Shown: positions 16,684 to 24,009 of the stretch, one piece after another
Position numbering within the stretch: the stretch's first letter is position 1
Layout of the letters: each line of letters starts with the position of its first letter
Assembly: GCF_000285835.1 (NCBI RefSeq)
Contig: NZ_HE978600.1
Span: 97,102 to 161,101 of the forward strand
Origin: Brevibacterium senegalense
GTDB lineage: Bacteria; Actinomycetota; Actinomycetes; Actinomycetales; Brevibacteriaceae
DNA: 64,000 nucleotides
Direction: 5' to 3'
Notes under the pieces: generated by a model
Database searches by the model: none
The model's input: the letters and a program-made list of their open reading frames with translations, nothing else
Told to the model about the DNA's origin: nothing
Program-made: the position numbers and the translations under genes

Positions 16684-18123
16684 TCACTCCCCCACGTAGG
16701 CGGCCAGGTGCCGGCCGGTCAGCGTCGAACCGTCGGCCACGAGCTGCGCGACCGTGCCCTCGAAGACGATCCGACCGCCGTCCGCTCCGGGTCCGGGGCC
16801 CAGGTCCACGACGCGGTCCGCGATCGCGATGGTCTCCGGCTTGTGCTCGACGACGAGGACCGTGTTGCCCTTGTCGCGCAGCTGCAGGAGCAGTTCGTTC
16901 ATGCGCGCGATGTCGTGCGGGTGCAGTCCGGTCGTGGGCTCGTCGAAGACGTACGTGACGTCCGTGAGCGGGGACCCCAGCTGGCGGACCATCTTGACCC
17001 GCTGCGCCTCACCGCCGGACAGCGAGCCGGAGGGGCGCTCGAGCGACAGGTAGCCCAGGCCCAGGTGCACGAGTGAGTCGAGCAGCTGGGTGAGTCCCGT
17101 CAGCAGCGGGGCGACGGACGGCTCGTCGAGATCGCGCACCCAGTCGGCCAGTGCGCTGATCTCCAGCGCGCACGCGTCCGCGATCGACATCCCGCCGATC
17201 GTCGAGGAGCGGGTGGCCGCGGACAGCCGGGTGCCCTCGCAGTCCGGGCAGGCGACGGTCGTGAAGGCGCGGTCGACGAACTCGCGGATGTGCGGCTGCA
17301 TCGACTCGCGGTCCTTCGTGAACATCGACTTCCGGATCCGCGGGACCAGACCCTCGTAGGTCGAGTTGATCCCGCGGAACTTCATCTTCGTGGGCTCCTT
17401 CCAGAGGAAGTCGTCCAGCTGCTTCCGCGTGAAGTCCCGGATGGGCACGTCCCCGGGCACCAGTCCGGATTCGGAGTAGAAGCGCACCATCCAGCCGCCG
17501 GCCTTGTAGCCGGGGATCGTGAGCGCACCCTCGTCCAGCGACAGCGTGTCGTCGTACAGGGCGCCCAGATCGACGTCGTGGCTGGTCCCCGTCCCCTCGC
17601 AGCGCGGGCACATGCCGCCCACCACGGAGAACTCGCGCTTCTCGCGGGTCGTCGACCCGTCCGGCCGCTCGAGGGTGACCGCACCGGCGCCGGAGGCGGA
17701 GGCGACGTTGAACGAGTAGGCCTGCGGTCCCCCGATGTGCGGCGTCGCGATCCGGGAGAAGAGGACGCGCAGCATCGCGTTCGCGTCCGTCGCCGTGCCC
17801 ACGGTGGAGCGGGGATTCGACCCCAGGCGCTCCTGGTCGACGATGATCGCGGTCGTGAGGCCCTCGAGTCGGTCGACGTCCGGACGGCCCAGTGCGGGCA
17901 TGAAGCCCTGCACGAAGGCGGGGTACGTCTCGTTGATGAGCCGCTGGGACTCCGCGGCGATCGTGCCGAAGACCAGGGAGCTCTTCCCGGAGCCGGAGAC
18001 GCCCGTGAAGGCGGTGAGCCGCCGCTTGGGCAGGGAGACGTCCACGTCCTGGAGGTTGTTCTCCCGTGCGCCGTGGACCCGGATGCTGTCGTGTGCGTCG
18101 GCGGAGCGGGGCTGAGTGTTCAC
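16684..18123 (-). CDS. UvrA-like ABC ATPase, half-length (single ATPase unit)
   Basis: The 479-residue protein begins with GTG (GAGGAG site) and shows the first half of a UvrA-like protein. Walker A is GVSGSGKSSLVFG near residue 40; the signature block AIIVDQERLGSNPRSTVGTATDANAM follows, then zinc-binding MCPRCEGTG and CPDCEGTRLS pairs. The ABC signature and Walker B are GSLSGGEAQRVKM and TYVFDEPTTGLHPHD. The family includes drug-resistance paralogues such as DrrC, normally about 750-800 residues with a second ATPase half. Here the chain stops after TLTGRHLAAYVGE, and no second Walker A appears before rpf. It may act as a dimer or be a shortened relic; the motifs look intact. Confidence 0.85.
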   Translation of the reverse strand: MNTQPRSADAHDSIRVHGARENNLQDVDVSLPKRRLTAFTGVSGSGKSSLVFGTIAAESQRLINETYPAFVQGFMPALGRPDVDRLEGLTTAIIVDQERLGSNPRSTVGTATDANAMLRVLFSRIATPHIGGPQAYSFNVASASGAGAVTLERPDGSTTREKREFSVVGGMCPRCEGTGTSHDVDLGALYDDTLSLDEGALTIPGYKAGGWMVRFYSESGLVPGDVPIRDFTRKQLDDFLWKEPTKMKFRGINSTYEGLVPRIRKSMFTKDRESMQPHIREFVDRAFTTVACPDCEGTRLSAATRSSTIGGMSIADACALEISALADWVRDLDEPSVAPLLTGLTQLLDSLVHLGLGYLSLERPSGSLSGGEAQRVKMVRQLGSPLTDVTYVFDEPTTGLHPHDIARMNELLLQLRDKGNTVLVVEHKPETIAIADRVVDLGPGPGADGGRIVFEGTVAQLVADGSTLTGRHLAAYVGE

Positions 18124-18193
18124 GACGGGCTCCTCGGAGGCGTGGTGGGAGTGGAGGACGGACCTCACCGGGCGGAGGCCGGCGCGGCGGAGG

Positions 18194-19348
18194 TCAGGGT
18201 GCAGTGTAGGGGAAGGCCGCGAAGAGCGTCTCGAAGCGCTTCCGCTGCGCCGGGCTGATCGCGGCGACCGGGTCGAGCCGGAGCGTGCGGCGCCCGGCGG
18301 GACCCTTCCGGGTCCAGAGCCCCACGACCTGTCCCCGCCGGATCGCCGAGCGCTTGAAGACCCCGTTGTTGCCCGGCACCAGCGCATCGTGCGCGTCCTG
18401 GTCCATGAGCGCGAGCCGATCGGGATATCCCAGCATCAGCTCGTCGAAGCCGGGCAGCAGCAGTTCGCGCATCGCGTCCTTCTGCGCGGCCTCGTATTCG
18501 TCGAGCAGTCCGGGCCGCAGGTGCGCGGGTTCGTCCGTGCCGGGGATCCGGCAAGTCTCCAGCCGGTCCTCGACGAGCGGGAGGGCCGCGCGGATGAGGG
18601 TGAGGGGCAGCTTCGTCCACCAGGCGAAGTCCCGCAGCGTCGCGGGCCCGTGCGAGGTGAGGTAGCGGAGCAGCAGTGCGGCCGTCGCCGCGGTCCGGTC
18701 CCCGTCGAACCGGTCCTCGAGGCTCGACCCGTCCGGCAGCCAGGACTCCGCCGCGACGACGGCCGTGTCCGTGCCGGTCCACGGTCCGTAGGCGGCCGCA
18801 CCGGTCGAGAGGAGGTGGACGAGCAGGTGGTAGCCGCGTCCGCCGGTGGGGTCGAGGCCGGCCGCGTTCCACGCCTCGAAGAGATCCGCGCGCGGGACAC
18901 CGCTCCCGGTCTCCGCGTCGCCGCCCGGCCGGGAGCGCCCCTCCGTCACCGCCAGGAGGATCTCCTGCGCCCGTCCGACATCGGACTCGTCGAGACCCAG
19001 CGCGGGCCTGCGGGCGATCGCCGCCCGGATCGCGGGCTGCGCGCACAGCTGGGTCATCCACCGCAGGTCCGCGGCCGCCACTGCGAAGACTGTGCCGCGC
19101 ATGGGGTAGCCGCGCACCAGGGTGCCCGCGGTGAACGCGGCCGTCACCGCATCCGTGCCTCCGGGGGTGCGCAGCGCCAGGGACGCGACCACGCCGGGCA
19201 GGTCCTGTCCCTGGTGCGCGCCGAAGGCGGCCGCGACCTGCGTGACCGCTTCCGCCCCCGTCGCCTCACTGATCCGATGCGCGGGCAGCAGCCCCTGCGC
19301 CAGGATGCGCAGGCCGATGAGGGTGCGTCGGTCGACCTCGACCGCCAC
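18194..19348 (-). CDS. Winged-helix DNA glycosylase, AlkZ-like (HTH_42 family)
   Basis: The 384-residue protein starts at a GTG (VAVEVDRRTLIGLRILAQGL). Near residue 45 it carries HQGQDLPGVVASLALRT; the Q-x-Q-D matches the catalytic QxQ of AlkZ/YcaQ glycosylases that unhook interstrand crosslinks. Further family marks are YPMRGTVFAVAAADLRWM, TSHGPATLRDFAWWTKLP and PGFDELMLGYPDR. Self-resistance or housekeeping DNA repair is the likely role. The GTG is chosen because it lies 7 bases after the stop of the upstream gene and the family begins near here; the longer open frame to 19651 overlaps that gene. It is followed by the UvrA-like gene after 70 bases, perhaps a small repair cluster. Confidence 0.8.
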   Translation of the reverse strand: MAVEVDRRTLIGLRILAQGLLPAHRISEATGAEAVTQVAAAFGAHQGQDLPGVVASLALRTPGGTDAVTAAFTAGTLVRGYPMRGTVFAVAAADLRWMTQLCAQPAIRAAIARRPALGLDESDVGRAQEILLAVTEGRSRPGGDAETGSGVPRADLFEAWNAAGLDPTGGRGYHLLVHLLSTGAAAYGPWTGTDTAVVAAESWLPDGSSLEDRFDGDRTAATAALLLRYLTSHGPATLRDFAWWTKLPLTLIRAALPLVEDRLETCRIPGTDEPAHLRPGLLDEYEAAQKDAMRELLLPGFDELMLGYPDRLALMDQDAHDALVPGNNGVFKRSAIRRGQVVGLWTRKGPAGRRTLRLDPVAAISPAQRKRFETLFAAFPYTAP

Positions 19349-19355
19349 GGCGGGG

Positions 19356-19730
19356 TCAGCCGCGCAGCAGGCGGCGGGCCTGGCGGGCGCCCACGGCGAC
19401 CGTGGACTGCGCCGTGCTGAAGGCGCGGTCCGTCCGCTCGCCCTTCCCCGGGACGCGCTGGGACACGTCGCCCAGGACGCGGGTGAGGCGCTCCTCCGTC
19501 CAGTCGACCGCTCCCCCGGGCGCGGCCGCGCGGGTGGCGGTCGTGCGGGCGAAGCGGGCGGCTCCACCGGCCAGCTGACGTGCCTGCTGGGCGGCGCCCT
19601 GCGCGGTGCGGGAGGCGGTGCCGGCACCGCGCGCGAGCGTGTCCGCGGCACGGCGCAGACGCCGTCCTGCGGTCCACTCGACGGATTCGTAGACGTCGTC
19701 GGGTTCGATGGGCTCGCGCGTGCTGGTCAT
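19356..19730 (-). CDS. Small alanine/arginine-rich helical protein, unknown function
   Basis: The 124-residue product begins MTSTREPIEPDDVYESVEWT and is dominated by Ala, Arg, Gln, Thr and Gly in helical segments (GRRLRRAADTLARGAG, SRTAQGAAQQARQL). It has a short conserved-looking part, VDWTEERLTRVLGDVSQRV, and ends ARQARRLLRG. There is no signal peptide or membrane span. Amphipathic repeats of this kind resemble histone-like or apolipoprotein-like stress proteins, but I cannot assign a function. The stop is 7 bases before the AlkZ-like gene, so they are probably co-transcribed. Confidence 0.65.
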   Translation of the reverse strand: MTSTREPIEPDDVYESVEWTAGRRLRRAADTLARGAGTASRTAQGAAQQARQLAGGAARFARTTATRAAAPGGAVDWTEERLTRVLGDVSQRVPGKGERTDRAFSTAQSTVAVGARQARRLLRG

Positions 19731-19777
19731 GGTCCCATGGTCCCCCGCCGCGGTGTTCGCGGTCAACGGCGGCGCGC

Positions 19778-19804
19778 GGGAATGCGCGGGGCGGGTAGAC
19801 TGTT
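19778..19804 (+). promoter_or_regulatory. SigR/SigH-type ECF promoter of rbpA
   Basis: GGGAAT (19778-19783), exactly 18 bases, then GTTG. This is the thiol-stress sigma factor SigR/SigH consensus (GGAAT-N18-GTT), and rbpA is a known SigR target in Streptomyces. A SigA-like TAGACT (19796-19801) lies in the spacer and may give basal expression. Confidence 0.75.
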
Positions 19805-19879
19805 GGATTCGGTGACACCAGTACCATGCGTCGACAGCGTCCGCGGGCCGTCCCGCGGAACGGGAGAAGTGAGGATCAC

Positions 19880-20221
19880 ATGAGCGAGCGCAGCCTCAGG
19901 GGCACGCAGCTGGGATCGCGCAGCCTCGAGTCCGAGGTGGGCGTCGAGCCGGCTCCGCGCCAGCAGATCGAGTACCGCTGCGAGGACGGGCACACGTTCA
20001 CGGTGCCGTTCTCCATGGAGGCGGACATCCCCGCCCAGTGGGACTCCGGCACGCACGGCATCGGGATCCGCGTGGACGGCGGCGACGTCGAGGAGACGGA
20101 GACCAAGCCGGTCCGCACGCACTGGGACATGCTGCTGGAGCGCCGGTCCTTCGAGGAGCTCCAGGTCCTCCTGGACGAGCGCCTCGCCTACCGCCGCGGG
20201 GACCTGCCGGCCTCCAGCTGA
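19880..20221 (+). CDS. rbpA: RNA polymerase-binding protein RbpA
   Basis: This 113-residue actinobacterial transcription factor binds RNA polymerase and group I/II sigma factors and stabilises open complexes. The sequence MSERSLRGTQLGSRSLESE, RQQIEYRCEDGHTFTVPFSMEADIPAQWDS and KPVRTHWDMLLERRSFEELQVLLDERL matches the family from end to end. Only one cysteine (YRCEDGH) remains of the zinc-ribbon set, as in many RbpA proteins. The ATG has a GAGG site. Upstream lies a near-perfect SigR-type promoter. Its convergent neighbour is ppm1, as in M. tuberculosis (Rv2050/Rv2051c). Confidence 0.96.
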   Translation: MSERSLRGTQLGSRSLESEVGVEPAPRQQIEYRCEDGHTFTVPFSMEADIPAQWDSGTHGIGIRVDGGDVEETETKPVRTHWDMLLERRSFEELQVLLDERLAYRRGDLPASS

Positions 20222-20242
20222 GCGCCGCGGCCCCACAGAAGG

Positions 20243-20281
20243 AGCCCCGCCCGGACCGTCGCAGACGGATCGGGCGGGGCT
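20243..20281. terminator. Bidirectional terminator hairpin between rbpA and ppm1
   Basis: Arms AGCCCCGCCCG and CGGGCGGGGCT (11 bp) enclose an inner CCGTC/GACGG stem with a GCA loop. It lies between the stop codons of the two convergent genes. Confidence 0.78.
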
Positions 20282-20310
20282 CAGTGCTTCTCGTCCCCCG
20301 GGACGTCCCG

Positions 20311-21045
20311 TCAGCGGGACACGAGCGAGCGCAGCTGGCGCGCCCGCCGCTGCGCTCCCCACCGCACGACGCGCACCAGGGCCTCGCCGATGATGTCGCC
20401 GTTCATCTTCGACTCCCCCAGCTCGCGCTCGACGAAGGTGACCGGGACCTCGGTGATCGTGAGTCCCGCGTCCTTGACGCGGCGGGTCATGTCGATCTGG
20501 AAGCAGTAGCCGGCGGATTCGACGTCGTCCAGGTGGATCGCCTCGAGGGTCGTCCGGCGGAACGCGCGGAAGCCCGCGGTCGCATCGTGGACGCCCAGTC
20601 CCATGAGGACGTTCGCGTAGACGTTGGCTCCGCGCGACAGCACGTGGCGGTTGCGCGGCCAGTTCACGACCGCACCGCCGGGCACCCAGCGCGAGCCGAT
20701 CGCCAGGTCCGCGCCGTCGCGCACGGCGGCCAGGAGCTGCGGCAGGTCGCGGCCGCGATGGGAGCCGTCCGCGTCCATCTCGCAGATGATCTCCCAGTCC
20801 CCGGCCAGCGCCTCCCGGAAGCCCGCGAGGTACGCGGCGCCCAGGCCGCCCTTCGCGGGATTGTGGAGCACCCGCACCCGGGTGTCCTCCTGTGCGCGTG
20901 CGTCCGCCCAGTCGCCCGTGCCGTCCGGCGAGCCGTCGTCCACGACCAGGAGGTCCGCGTCGGGGACCCACCGGTGCAGCGCCTCGAGGGTGTGCGGCAG
21001 CGAGTCGATCTCGTTGTACGTGGGGATCACTACGAGTGTTCTCAT
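20311..21045 (-). CDS. ppm1: Polyprenol monophosphomannose synthase (GT2)
   Basis: The 244-residue GT2 enzyme transfers mannose from GDP-mannose to polyprenyl phosphate, making the membrane mannose donor for glycolipids and protein mannosylation. Motifs: MRTLVVIPTYNEIDSLP, the DDG of LLVVDDGSPDGTGDW, the metal-binding EMDADGSH, and SGYCFQ-like ESAGYCFQIDMTRRV. There is no C-terminal acyltransferase or membrane domain, unlike the fused M. tuberculosis Ppm1. The ATG at 21045 is chosen over 21054 because minus-strand TAGGAT lies 7 bases before it; an AGGA within that hexamer could also serve as a weak ribosome site. Confidence 0.93.
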   Translation of the reverse strand: MRTLVVIPTYNEIDSLPHTLEALHRWVPDADLLVVDDGSPDGTGDWADARAQEDTRVRVLHNPAKGGLGAAYLAGFREALAGDWEIICEMDADGSHRGRDLPQLLAAVRDGADLAIGSRWVPGGAVVNWPRNRHVLSRGANVYANVLMGLGVHDATAGFRAFRRTTLEAIHLDDVESAGYCFQIDMTRRVKDAGLTITEVPVTFVERELGESKMNGDIIGEALVRVVRWGAQRRARQLRSLVSR

Positions 21046-21052
21046 CGCCGTC

Positions 21053-21058
21053 ATCCTA
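21053..21058 (-). promoter_or_regulatory. -10 hexamer TAGGAT of ppm1 (leaderless type)
   Basis: TAGGAT on the minus strand followed by 7 bases and the ppm1 ATG. No clear -35. Confidence 0.5.
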
Positions 21059-21094
21059 GCCGAGGCCGCAGGCTCGGACCGCGGTCGCCCCGCA

Positions 21095-21190
21095 GAGACA
21101 ACAGGCCCGGCGCGACGACCTTCGGGCCGCCTCCCCGCAGGGAGGACGTTGTCTAATGGTCGTCGTCGCCGGGCCTCGCCCCTGGGGGCG
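21095..21190. other. Intergenic region with nested, competing inverted repeats
   Basis: Arms at 21103-21120 and 21158-21176 (AGGCCCGGCG CGACGACC, one bulge) form an 18-bp stem. Inside it CCTCCC-CGCA-GGGAGG forms another. GACAAC (21097-21102) can pair with GTTGTC (21148-21153), which would cross the long stem, so the pairings exclude each other or form a pseudoknot. CGCCCC-TG-GGGGCG follows at 21177. It lies between two same-direction genes (amidohydrolase-like, ppm1), so it could be a terminator, an attenuator or an RNA. Confidence 0.5.
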
Positions 21191-21245
21191 CCTGAGAGCA
21201 ATCTACCGACGCTCCCCACCCGCCGCAACCGGAGCGGTGGGAGAC

Positions 21246-22232
21246 TCAGGCCGTGCCCGAGGCCCCGGTCGCCACCTGCTCACCGCGCACCCACACCTGC
21301 GCGACCTCGGGGCGCGGCGCGTCGTCCGCGAGGTCGGGCAGACCGGGTGTCCCGGAGCGCGGGTCGGTGCTCCACGCGGCCAGCCGCTCGTCCGCGACCT
21401 GCACGACGAGCTCGCCCACGCGCCACCGCACGGCGGTGGCCTCCGCGCCCGGTGCCAGGACGCCGCCCTCGTGGCGGCCCAGCGCGCGGAAGCCGAACCG
21501 GGTGGCCGCGTTGAAGGCAGCGCGGGCGGAGATGCCGGCCTCCGTCCGGTAGACGGCCGCCGCGACGGTCTCCCACGGCTGCGCGGTGTCCAGCGCGAAG
21601 CTCACCTGCGCACCGGCGGACAGCAGCGGGGCCAGGGGCTGTGCGTGCCGGGCCGGGTCGAGCGTGAGGCCGACTCCGGTCGCCGCGAGCGACTCGACCG
21701 CGTCCGCGGGGACGGGGAGGTCCAGGTGCAGGCGCCAGAGACGGCGCTGGGACCGGGTCCGGACCTGGGGGTCGGCGAGGACCTCCAGAGCCGCGGCCAG
21801 CTGGTCCGCATCCGCGATCGTGACGTAGAGGGCGCGGTCGTCCTGCGCGTGCGCGGCGAGGTCCGCGGCGGGCAGCGAGGCCCGCTCCCCGTCCGCGCCC
21901 CGCGGATAGGCCGTGACCGCCAGTGCGGCCGGCGCGGCGGCGAGGAACGCGTCGACATGCGCGGACTCCCCCAGCACGTGGACGGAGGTGATGCCGGCGG
22001 CCAGCAGGGCGGCCGGGTCCGGATCGTCGCCGGTCAGGCGCAGGCCCGCGTGGACGAAGCCGGGCGCCACGAGATCGCCGTCCAGATCGATCTGCAGACC
22101 GTCGGCCACCGCGGCTGCCTCGTCCTCCCCCACCCACGACACCGCGGGACCCGTGAAGGCGATCGCGGTGGCGAACGGATCGGCGCTCGAGTACACGTCG
22201 CCGCGGGACAGGATCGAAGCAGTCTCAGTCAT
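21246..22232 (-). CDS. Amidohydrolase-like protein lacking the HxH metal motif
   Basis: The 328-residue product has the outline of a composite-domain amidohydrolase: an N-terminal strand region, DLDGDLVAPGFVHAGLRL where PGFxDxHxH is expected, a barrel middle, and a C-terminal FNAATRFGFRALGRHEGGVLAPGAEATAVRW that matches the usual ending of imidazolonepropionase- or adenine-deaminase-like proteins. The first metal motif HxH is replaced by HAGLR, so hydrolysis by the normal mechanism is doubtful. The start has an AGAGGA site. It lies between ppm1 and the divergent exonuclease gene. I cannot say what it does. Confidence 0.7.
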   Translation of the reverse strand: MTETASILSRGDVYSSADPFATAIAFTGPAVSWVGEDEAAAVADGLQIDLDGDLVAPGFVHAGLRLTGDDPDPAALLAAGITSVHVLGESAHVDAFLAAAPAALAVTAYPRGADGERASLPAADLAAHAQDDRALYVTIADADQLAAALEVLADPQVRTRSQRRLWRLHLDLPVPADAVESLAATGVGLTLDPARHAQPLAPLLSAGAQVSFALDTAQPWETVAAAVYRTEAGISARAAFNAATRFGFRALGRHEGGVLAPGAEATAVRWRVGELVVQVADERLAAWSTDPRSGTPGLPDLADDAPRPEVAQVWVRGEQVATGASGTA

Positions 22233-22275
22233 GCCGCGATCCTCTCACGCACCCGTGCGCGCGCGGCCCACCCGG

Positions 22276-22281
22276 TAGGGT
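22276..22281 (+). promoter_or_regulatory. -10 hexamer TAGGGT of the exonuclease fusion gene (leaderless type)
   Basis: TAGGGT ends 7 bases before the GTG at 22289. There is no Shine-Dalgarno. Confidence 0.5.
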
Positions 22282-22288
22282 GGCGCTC

Positions 22289-24004
22289 GTGACATCACCG
22301 CTGCTCGTCCTCGACACCCCCGCCCTCTACTACCGGTCGTTCCACGGTCTGCCGGACACGATCCGCTCGCCGCACGGCCGCCCGGTCCACGCGGTGCGGG
22401 GCCTGCTCGACACGATCGCGCAGCTGGTGCAGCAGTGGGACTCGCGTCGCATCATCGCCGCCATGGACGCGGACTGGCGGCCGGACTTCCGCACCGCGAT
22501 CCTGCCGGAGTACAAGGCGCACCGCATCACCGACGAGGCCCGCGGCACGGAGACGCCCCCGGAGCTCGAGGAGCAGCTGCCCGTCATCTTCGACGCGCTG
22601 TCCGCCGTGGGCATCCCCATCGCCGAGGTCCCGGGCACCGAGGCCGACGATGTCATCGCCTCGATCGTCGCCCAGACGACGGACACCGAGGTCGTGGTCG
22701 TCTCCTCCGACCGCGATCTGCTGGCACTGCTGGAACCGGGGCGGCGCGTGCGGGTCCACCGTCCGCGGACCGGCGGCCGCTGGGAGACGACGGCGCCCGA
22801 AGACCTGCCGGGCCTCTACGGGGTGGCCGACGGGACCGCGTACCGAGCGCTCGCGGCGCTGCGCGGGGACCCCTCGGACGGCATCCCCGGCGCCCCGCGC
22901 ATCGGCGAGAAGACCGCGGCGAAGCTGGTCGCGGGCTTCGGCGGTCTCGAGGAGATCATCGCGGCGGCGCAGGCGGGGTCGAAGGAGCACGGCCTGTCCG
23001 ATCTGCGGCGGACGAGCATCCTCGAGCACGCGGACGCGGTCCGCGCGGGTGCCCGCGTCATGGAGGGGCTCACGGATCTGGATGTGCGGGAGTTCGTCGA
23101 GGAGGCCGGAGGGGCTCCCGATCGGGCCCGCGCCGTCGCCCTGGGAACGGACTGGGGCGTCGAGCGCTCCGTCGCCCGTCTCCTCGAGGCGCTGGGAGCG
23201 CCCGTCGAGTCCTCCCCCGCCCCGTCCACGGCCGCCTCGCAGACCTCCGCCGCGTCTGCGGCCGCGCCCACCGCCGGCGGGGGCGAGGCCGGCGCCGCCG
23301 TGACCGGGTGGGCGCGGAACCTCTGCGCGTTCGACCTCGAGACGACCGGTGTCGACCCGGCGACCGGACGGATCGTCTCCGCCGCCCTCGTGCCGTTCGC
23401 GGACGGAGGGGAGGGTCCGGCGCTCACGTGGCTCGTGGACCCGGGGATCGAGATCCCCGAGGAGTCCCAGCGCGTCCACGGGATCACGACCGCGCGCGTG
23501 CGCGCGGAGGGCACCCCCACCGCCCTGGCGCTGCCGCAGATCCTCGCCGCGATCGCCTCGCTGCGTGAGCGCGGCACCGTGCTGGCCGGGCACAACATCG
23601 TCTACGACCTCACGGTGCTGGCCGCCGAGGCCGTGCGCGGAGGCCTGCTGGCCGCTCCGCAGGATCTGCTGGCCGGGCTGCCGCCCGTCGTCGACACACT
23701 CGTGATCGACCGGCAGATCGACCGGTTCCGCAGGGGCCCGCGCACCCTCACCGCGGTCGCCGAGCACTACGGCGCGCCGCTCGCGGATGCGCACGACGCA
23801 CTGGAGGACGCACGCGCCGCGGGGCTCATCGCCCTGGCGCAGTCCCGCACCTCGTCCGCGCTCGCGCAGCTGAGCGCCGACGATCTGCACGCCTCGCAGA
23901 TCGACTGGAAGAGGGAGCAGGCGGCCTCGCTGCAGGAGTTCCTGCGTCGCAGGAGACCCTCAGCGACCGTGAACGGCGACTGGCCCCTCGAACCCCTAGA
24001 CTGA
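22289..24004 (+). CDS. Fusion of a flap-type 5'-3' exonuclease and a DEDDh 3'-5' exonuclease
   Basis: The N-terminal ~310 residues are a PolA/FEN-type 5'-3' exonuclease: MDADWRPDFR, LPEYKAHR, PGTEADDVIASI, VVVVSSDRDLLALL and the helix-hairpin-helix GDPSDGIPGAPRIGEKTAA. A linker of about 30 Ser/Ala/Pro/Gly residues follows. Near residue 348 a DnaQ-like DEDDh exonuclease begins: CAFDLETTGVDP, LAGHNIVYDLTVLA, DAHDALEDARAAGL. Both catalytic sets look complete. The whole is 571 residues from the GTG at 22289; an in-frame GTG at 22280 falls inside the -10. The M. tuberculosis Rv2090-type exonuclease occupies this place near helY, but there I know it only as the 5'-3' part. No polymerase domain is present. 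The last codons overlap the secA2 promoter. Confidence 0.88.
   Translation: MTSPLLVLDTPALYYRSFHGLPDTIRSPHGRPVHAVRGLLDTIAQLVQQWDSRRIIAAMDADWRPDFRTAILPEYKAHRITDEARGTETPPELEEQLPVIFDALSAVGIPIAEVPGTEADDVIASIVAQTTDTEVVVVSSDRDLLALLEPGRRVRVHRPRTGGRWETTAPEDLPGLYGVADGTAYRALAALRGDPSDGIPGAPRIGEKTAAKLVAGFGGLEEIIAAAQAGSKEHGLSDLRRTSILEHADAVRAGARVMEGLTDLDVREFVEEAGGAPDRARAVALGTDWGVERSVARLLEALGAPVESSPAPSTAASQTSAASAAAPTAGGGEAGAAVTGWARNLCAFDLETTGVDPATGRIVSAALVPFADGGEGPALTWLVDPGIEIPEESQRVHGITTARVRAEGTPTALALPQILAAIASLRERGTVLAGHNIVYDLTVLAAEAVRGGLLAAPQDLLAGLPPVVDTLVIDRQIDRFRRGPRTLTAVAEHYGAPLADAHDALEDARAAGLIALAQSRTSSALAQLSADDLHASQIDWKREQAASLQEFLRRRRPSATVNGDWPLEPLD
23997..24002 (+). promoter_or_regulatory. -10 hexamer TAGACT of secA2 (leaderless type), inside the preceding stop region
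   Basis: TAGACT overlaps the final codons of the exonuclease gene and ends 7 bases before the secA2 ATG, allowing separate transcription despite the 5-base gene gap. Confidence 0.5.
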
Positions 24005-24009
24005 CGCGC

